22,852 nucleotides of DNA from Mucidula mucida (lineage: Eukaryota > Basidiomycota > Agaricomycetes > Agaricales > Physalacriaceae): contig JADNYV010000542.1 in the NCBI GenBank assembly GCA_015501055.1, positions 1 through 22,852 on the forward strand. The letters run 5' to 3'. Below the pieces are notes generated by a model, which worked only from the letters and a program-made list of their open reading frames with translations, did no database searches and was not told where the DNA came from. Positions 19,562 through 22,852 of the stretch are shown piece by piece. Each line of letters starts with the position of its first letter. Positions within the stretch are counted from its first letter, which is position 1. Both the position numbers and the translations under genes were made by a program.

Positions 19562-19614
19562 ATCAACCGTCGTCTGCAAACTGGGCGGAGTCCCAGGATA
19601 AAACAAAGGCTCTG

Positions 19615-22341
19615 CTACCTTTCCTTTCCTTCCTCTTCCACCCCTCCCCTCCCTCGACCTCTACCCGTTGATGATCCCGCATTTTGCCTGGTGGTCCCCG
19701 TCCCTCTCCCAGTCTTCGCCTTCTTACTCCGCCCACTCTTCCCCGCCAAAATCTCATCAAAGAGCTCATCAGGCATAGCCCCCCGTTCATCAACCCCTCT
19801 TCCCCGCCGCCCATGAAGCCGTTAATCATAGCATCAAAACCAATATCATCCCCGCCGAAGCCAGAATGAGAAGGTGCTTTGCGCTTCCCTTGTCGATCCC
19901 GCCGCGGCTCTGGGTCCATATCCATCATGTACAGCTCCTCCCGCGTCCCGTCTATATTGGCAAAATCGTCATCGTCAATCTCCAGGACGTCGTCATCGTA
20001 GTTAGGCCTGAAGGTCGAGGTAGAAGCGCGCCGCGTTGCAGGAACATCGTCATCATCTTTGTTGGGCTCATAGATGCAATCGTTTCGGACAAACATTTCG
20101 TCGTCCGGAAGGTCAGAGTTAGGATCAGGGAATGTGAACCAAAGTAGACCATCGCTCAATGTTGCAGGAGACCATCCCATCGTTGGTGGCTCGTCGTACA
20201 TTGATGGATCCTGGTGGTTGATTAAGTGGTACGGCGCCGATCGAGTTGGCTCAAAGGTATCGTTTGGCGGCCTCGGAGGCCTAGGTCTGGCTTGGAATGG
20301 ATCTCTCGATGGTCCTGGTATCGGAGGAGGCGAGACCCTAGGCATGCTTGGCGCAGGTCGCTCCTCTTCCTCGCCATCCGAATCCTCTCGTGCTCGGCCC
20401 TTTCCTTTGCCTTTGCCCTTTGCATTCTTCTTCCTTTCCCTTTCCTCCTCGACGGCGGTGTAGTCCTCCACTAATCCCGGATGTACCTGGTGCATAAGCC
20501 CCGCAGGAATCCACATTCTCAGCGTGCTATCCGGTTGCGGCGTTTCTTTCTGTGTCTCGCCTCGAATACTCGTTGTGCCGTCATCGTAATGTGTCCTTTG
20601 ATCCCTTTCTTGGCGAGTTCGACCAGCTGGATAGGAGAAATCTCGACACAAAATTCCAAGAGCTTGTCGGTTGAGACATGCCGACGAGCCCAACGATCTT
20701 TGTGATGAGTGAATTTACGTCCGGGATGTAGCGGGGTTGTGACTGCGAAGTCGAAGTATAAGATTGGGAAGGGGCTTGATTGACAAAGACGTCCCGTTGC
20801 CGCTTTTCAACATCCTCAGAAGTTTTCGTGGTCATAGTCAGATACCTTTGTACCAGGGATGTCGGCGTCCCTACAGCGTCTTGTCGCGAAGGCCTTAGCA
20901 AACCACGGATCGTCCTGTGGTCTTCACCGGAAAGAAGTCTTCTCGCCTTTTCCTTTGCGTCCGCTTCGAGCGCCGCCCGTCTGAGCACGCGTATTACCGC
21001 TGCCTCCCAAATGAGTGTTCAAAAGCGCGAGATAATCAAACTTTGAGTGCCCCATTTCTTAAAGTTTGCCTCGCAAAAACCAGCAAGACTAGTGATGTTC
21101 AATTCGCCATTATCCCATACTCAGCGGTATTTAGATGCCGAACGGGATTGACATATGCATCAAGGATGGCGAGATCGGGAAAGGTATTTGGGAGGATTAG
21201 AGTGGTGTCGCGTCGTCCTAGCTTGCCGCTAGAATTGCTGTTGACTTCGGTGTTCATTCAACGTCGCTACTCAGGGAGAAATGTGTTGATATTATGGGAC
21301 TCGCGCTGCTGGTAAGCCCGAAATAGTTCATCGCCGTAGCCAAGTTGCGCTAGACCACTGGCAATCTTTGGGCCGCATCCACGGACGCCCTGGAAAACAG
21401 GTTATTCCTCAAAGGGCAAAATGCACATGAACATACCTCGTCATAGTCTCCGCCACATAATAGACCAAATAGAATGAGGCCAGCCCGTGTTAAGCCAGTT
21501 TTACGCTGGATGGCATTGGCGGTATAGATATTGACGTGATGCGCGCTCGTCTTGCCGTTCAAATCTCGGGCGGGATGCGCTTGATTCCCAGAGATGTTTA
21601 CACTCTTGCTACATCGAGTGGTTAGTTGCGTGACATAGAAGAAATAGTCAACTGACTTCTTGATAACCGTCTTGGCGCCAAAAAGAAAGGCATCGACGTC
21701 GTCAGTCATGACGGCGTCATTTCACCATTCGCTTCATCTGAGCAAGCTCCGCTTCAGCCCGCCACGGGCCATCACCCATTGCCAGCCAAAGATGTTTATG
21801 AGCTTCTTGATGCCTTCGGTAAGATGGTGGGAGCCAGCTTTCCCCATTTTGCTTTTACGCTACATGAAATTATTGTAGAGTGAATTGTAGGTGTGAATGA
21901 TTGTTGGGCGCACCTTGACTTTTGGTTGCTCGCGTCCATCAAATACAAATAAGGGAATGACAGGATCTCCGGCTGAAAGAATGTCAGCAAGCAGGAAAAC
22001 TCCCAAGACACGACTGACCAAGACTCTTGAACTTGAATAGAATGTTCTGCAATTCTGGATTCTCGCTAGTGTGGCCTTGGGTCTTAGACATAGACGCGTG
22101 TTGGAACCAGATGCTGGCGTCAATTCCTAGGCGGTACGCTCGTCTAGCAGAAATCAGACCCATTGGCCTTGGAAAAAGGCGGGATCACACCTTCCCGACA
22201 CGTTCTTCTCGAAACCGTCCATGGCGCACAGTGGGTAAAAGCCCGAGTCTCGCCGGCATTGTTGATTTCCTAGACTATTTTATACAAGGCAGCGGAGAAA
22301 CAACAGTTCTTTCTTACATCCCAAAGGCCTGGCATGCCCAT
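19615..22341 (-). pseudogene. XPG-family nuclease pseudogene resembling GEN1/Yen1
   Basis: The start MGMPGLWD lies at 22341, and visible exons follow at 22318-22341, 22191-22269, 22019-22143, 21914-21972, 21657-21859, 21437-21608 and from 21389 on. Seen: YRLGIDASIWFQHAS (XPG-N Asp), VIPLFVFDGREQPKVK, VMTDDVDAFLFGAKTV (XPG-I Asp pair), GLILFGLLCGGDYDEGVRGC (helix-two-turn-helix region), LRRAALEADAKEKARR, TLRMWIPAGLMHQVHPG and a long acidic/basic tail. Intact relatives cleave Holliday junctions or flaps in the nucleus. Lesions: a base lost before MDGFEKN (about 22215); a one-base loss in the GEAEAEL motif, giving a stop; two more bases lost before the XPG-I core; TGG codons read TAG and TGA near 21250; a TGA near 21025; and frameshifts near 20680, 20600 and 19790. 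The long open stretch at 19563-20693 is its acidic C-terminal tail. Assignment to the GEN1-like group rests on the architecture and the C-terminal MWIPAG-HPGLVED motif. Confidence 0.82.
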
Positions 22342-22777
22342 TGGCGATGATGGTAATTATTAGTAGGGTTTGTTGGTCCCTGTTGACGCGATGCGTCTCT
22401 TTGTTTGGCACTGCCACCGGTCCTTTATCCGGCTTAGCCACAACAAACTGTCGCGTCCCGACAAGTCGTTTCATGGAGGAAGTACGCTGGGTCTGTGTAG
22501 TAGATCTCATGGTCGTAAGATGCAGATTGATAGGGAGGCGGCTAATGCTGGTCATCACTTATGTATCATTCTAAGCATGGTCTCAAGAAAGTTCAACTGA
22601 ATTCCTTTCTGTCGCGCATCGACCTTGATACAAATATACGCGTAATCCGGTTTTGTTGTACACACCGACCAGTGAATTCTTGAACAACGTACATACAAGT
22701 AACAGGGTACAACATATATACAGCATTCCTAGAGTACAGAGCCTCCTATATAATCCAAGGCACACAGATAGTAATGT
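22342..22777. other. Intergenic upstream of the XPG-like pseudogene
   Basis: This would be the former promoter side of the nuclease gene. No convincing gene, RNA or repeat was seen; the open frames on both strands lack recognisable motifs. Confidence 0.45.
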
Positions 22778-22852
22778 CTAATCCTCTTCCTGCATCTTAC
22801 GCAAAGCGAGGCAATCATGACTAAGATTGGGAAATCGCGCCACCGCCACCGG
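22778..22852 (-). CDS. Possible C-terminal end of a gene entering from the right
   Basis: A minus-strand frame runs from the window edge to TAG at 22778, encoding RFPNLSHDCLALRKMQEED at its end. The composition looks like a natural protein C-terminus rather than noise, but 24 residues are too few to identify a family. The rest lies outside the window. Confidence 0.3.
   Translation of the reverse strand, partial: PVAVARFPNLSHDCLALRKMQEED

Noticed and set aside
19563..20693. 376-residue minus-strand frame as an independent gene
   Set aside because: Its sequence is the acidic, low-complexity C-terminal tail expected downstream of the XPG-like nuclease, and its first 60 residues are an out-of-frame reading of that gene.
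1..22852. tRNA, rRNA or CRISPR array
   Set aside because: No B-box-like GGTTCRA with a foldable cloverleaf, no rRNA sequence and no regularly spaced identical repeats with unique spacers were seen. The 13313-13446 units are degenerate and lack unique spacers.
14135..22852. Poor sequence quality as the cause of the many frameshifts
   Set aside because: The hydrolase (13 exons), the Sym1-like gene and HNH copy 1 assemble with no errors in the same window, and lesions are confined to repeated or duplicated genes.

Overview
This window looks like nuclear DNA of a filamentous basidiomycete, most likely a mushroom-forming Agaricomycete. The genes carry many short introns (about 47-59 bp) with canonical GT-AG borders. 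The gene families are typical of that group: an HNH-nuclease paralog family, a long fungal alpha/beta hydrolase, a secreted double-psi beta-barrel protein and multicopy transposase-like relics. Nothing bacterial, viral or organellar was recognised. All exon models were built by eye.

Layout. (1) 1-6.8 kb is repeat-rich. It holds an intact three-exon HNH-nuclease-like gene (1034-2506, minus) and a truncated transposase-like pseudogene (about 2945-4748, plus) that stops where a dispersed repeat begins. It also holds a small gene (5485-6193, minus) that appears frameshifted at a GAT/ATC microsatellite. A direct segmental duplication (1-805 and 4922-5714) carries the 3' end of that small gene, and part of the repeat recurs at 6392-6833. 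(2) 7.1-12.6 kb is the conserved core: an Mpv17/Sym1-type membrane protein (minus, 4 exons), a divergently transcribed secreted DPBB (RlpA/barwin-like) protein (plus), and a 13-exon alpha/beta hydrolase (plus, 837 aa). (3) 12722-14134 is a 1.4-kb foldback element: two long, nearly complementary arms, CACTG termini, a flanking ATT duplication and a loop with a small tandem repeat. (4) 14.7-22.3 kb is a graveyard: a decayed multicopy hypothetical gene (minus), a decayed second HNH copy (18158-19561, plus) and a decayed XPG-family nuclease resembling GEN1/Yen1 (19615-22341, minus). The last 75 bases may be the C-terminus of another minus-strand gene.

The three core genes and HNH copy 1 assemble cleanly apart from one splice joint in the DPBB gene, while their neighbours carry several independent stops and frameshifts. 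This argues that the lesions are real decay, not poor sequence. Several of the stops look like C-to-T or G-to-A changes (CGA to TGA, TGG to TAG/TGA), which fits mutational silencing of repeats. No operon-like or defence-system-like gene cluster was found. The most unusual structures are the foldback element and the inverted live/dead HNH pair.
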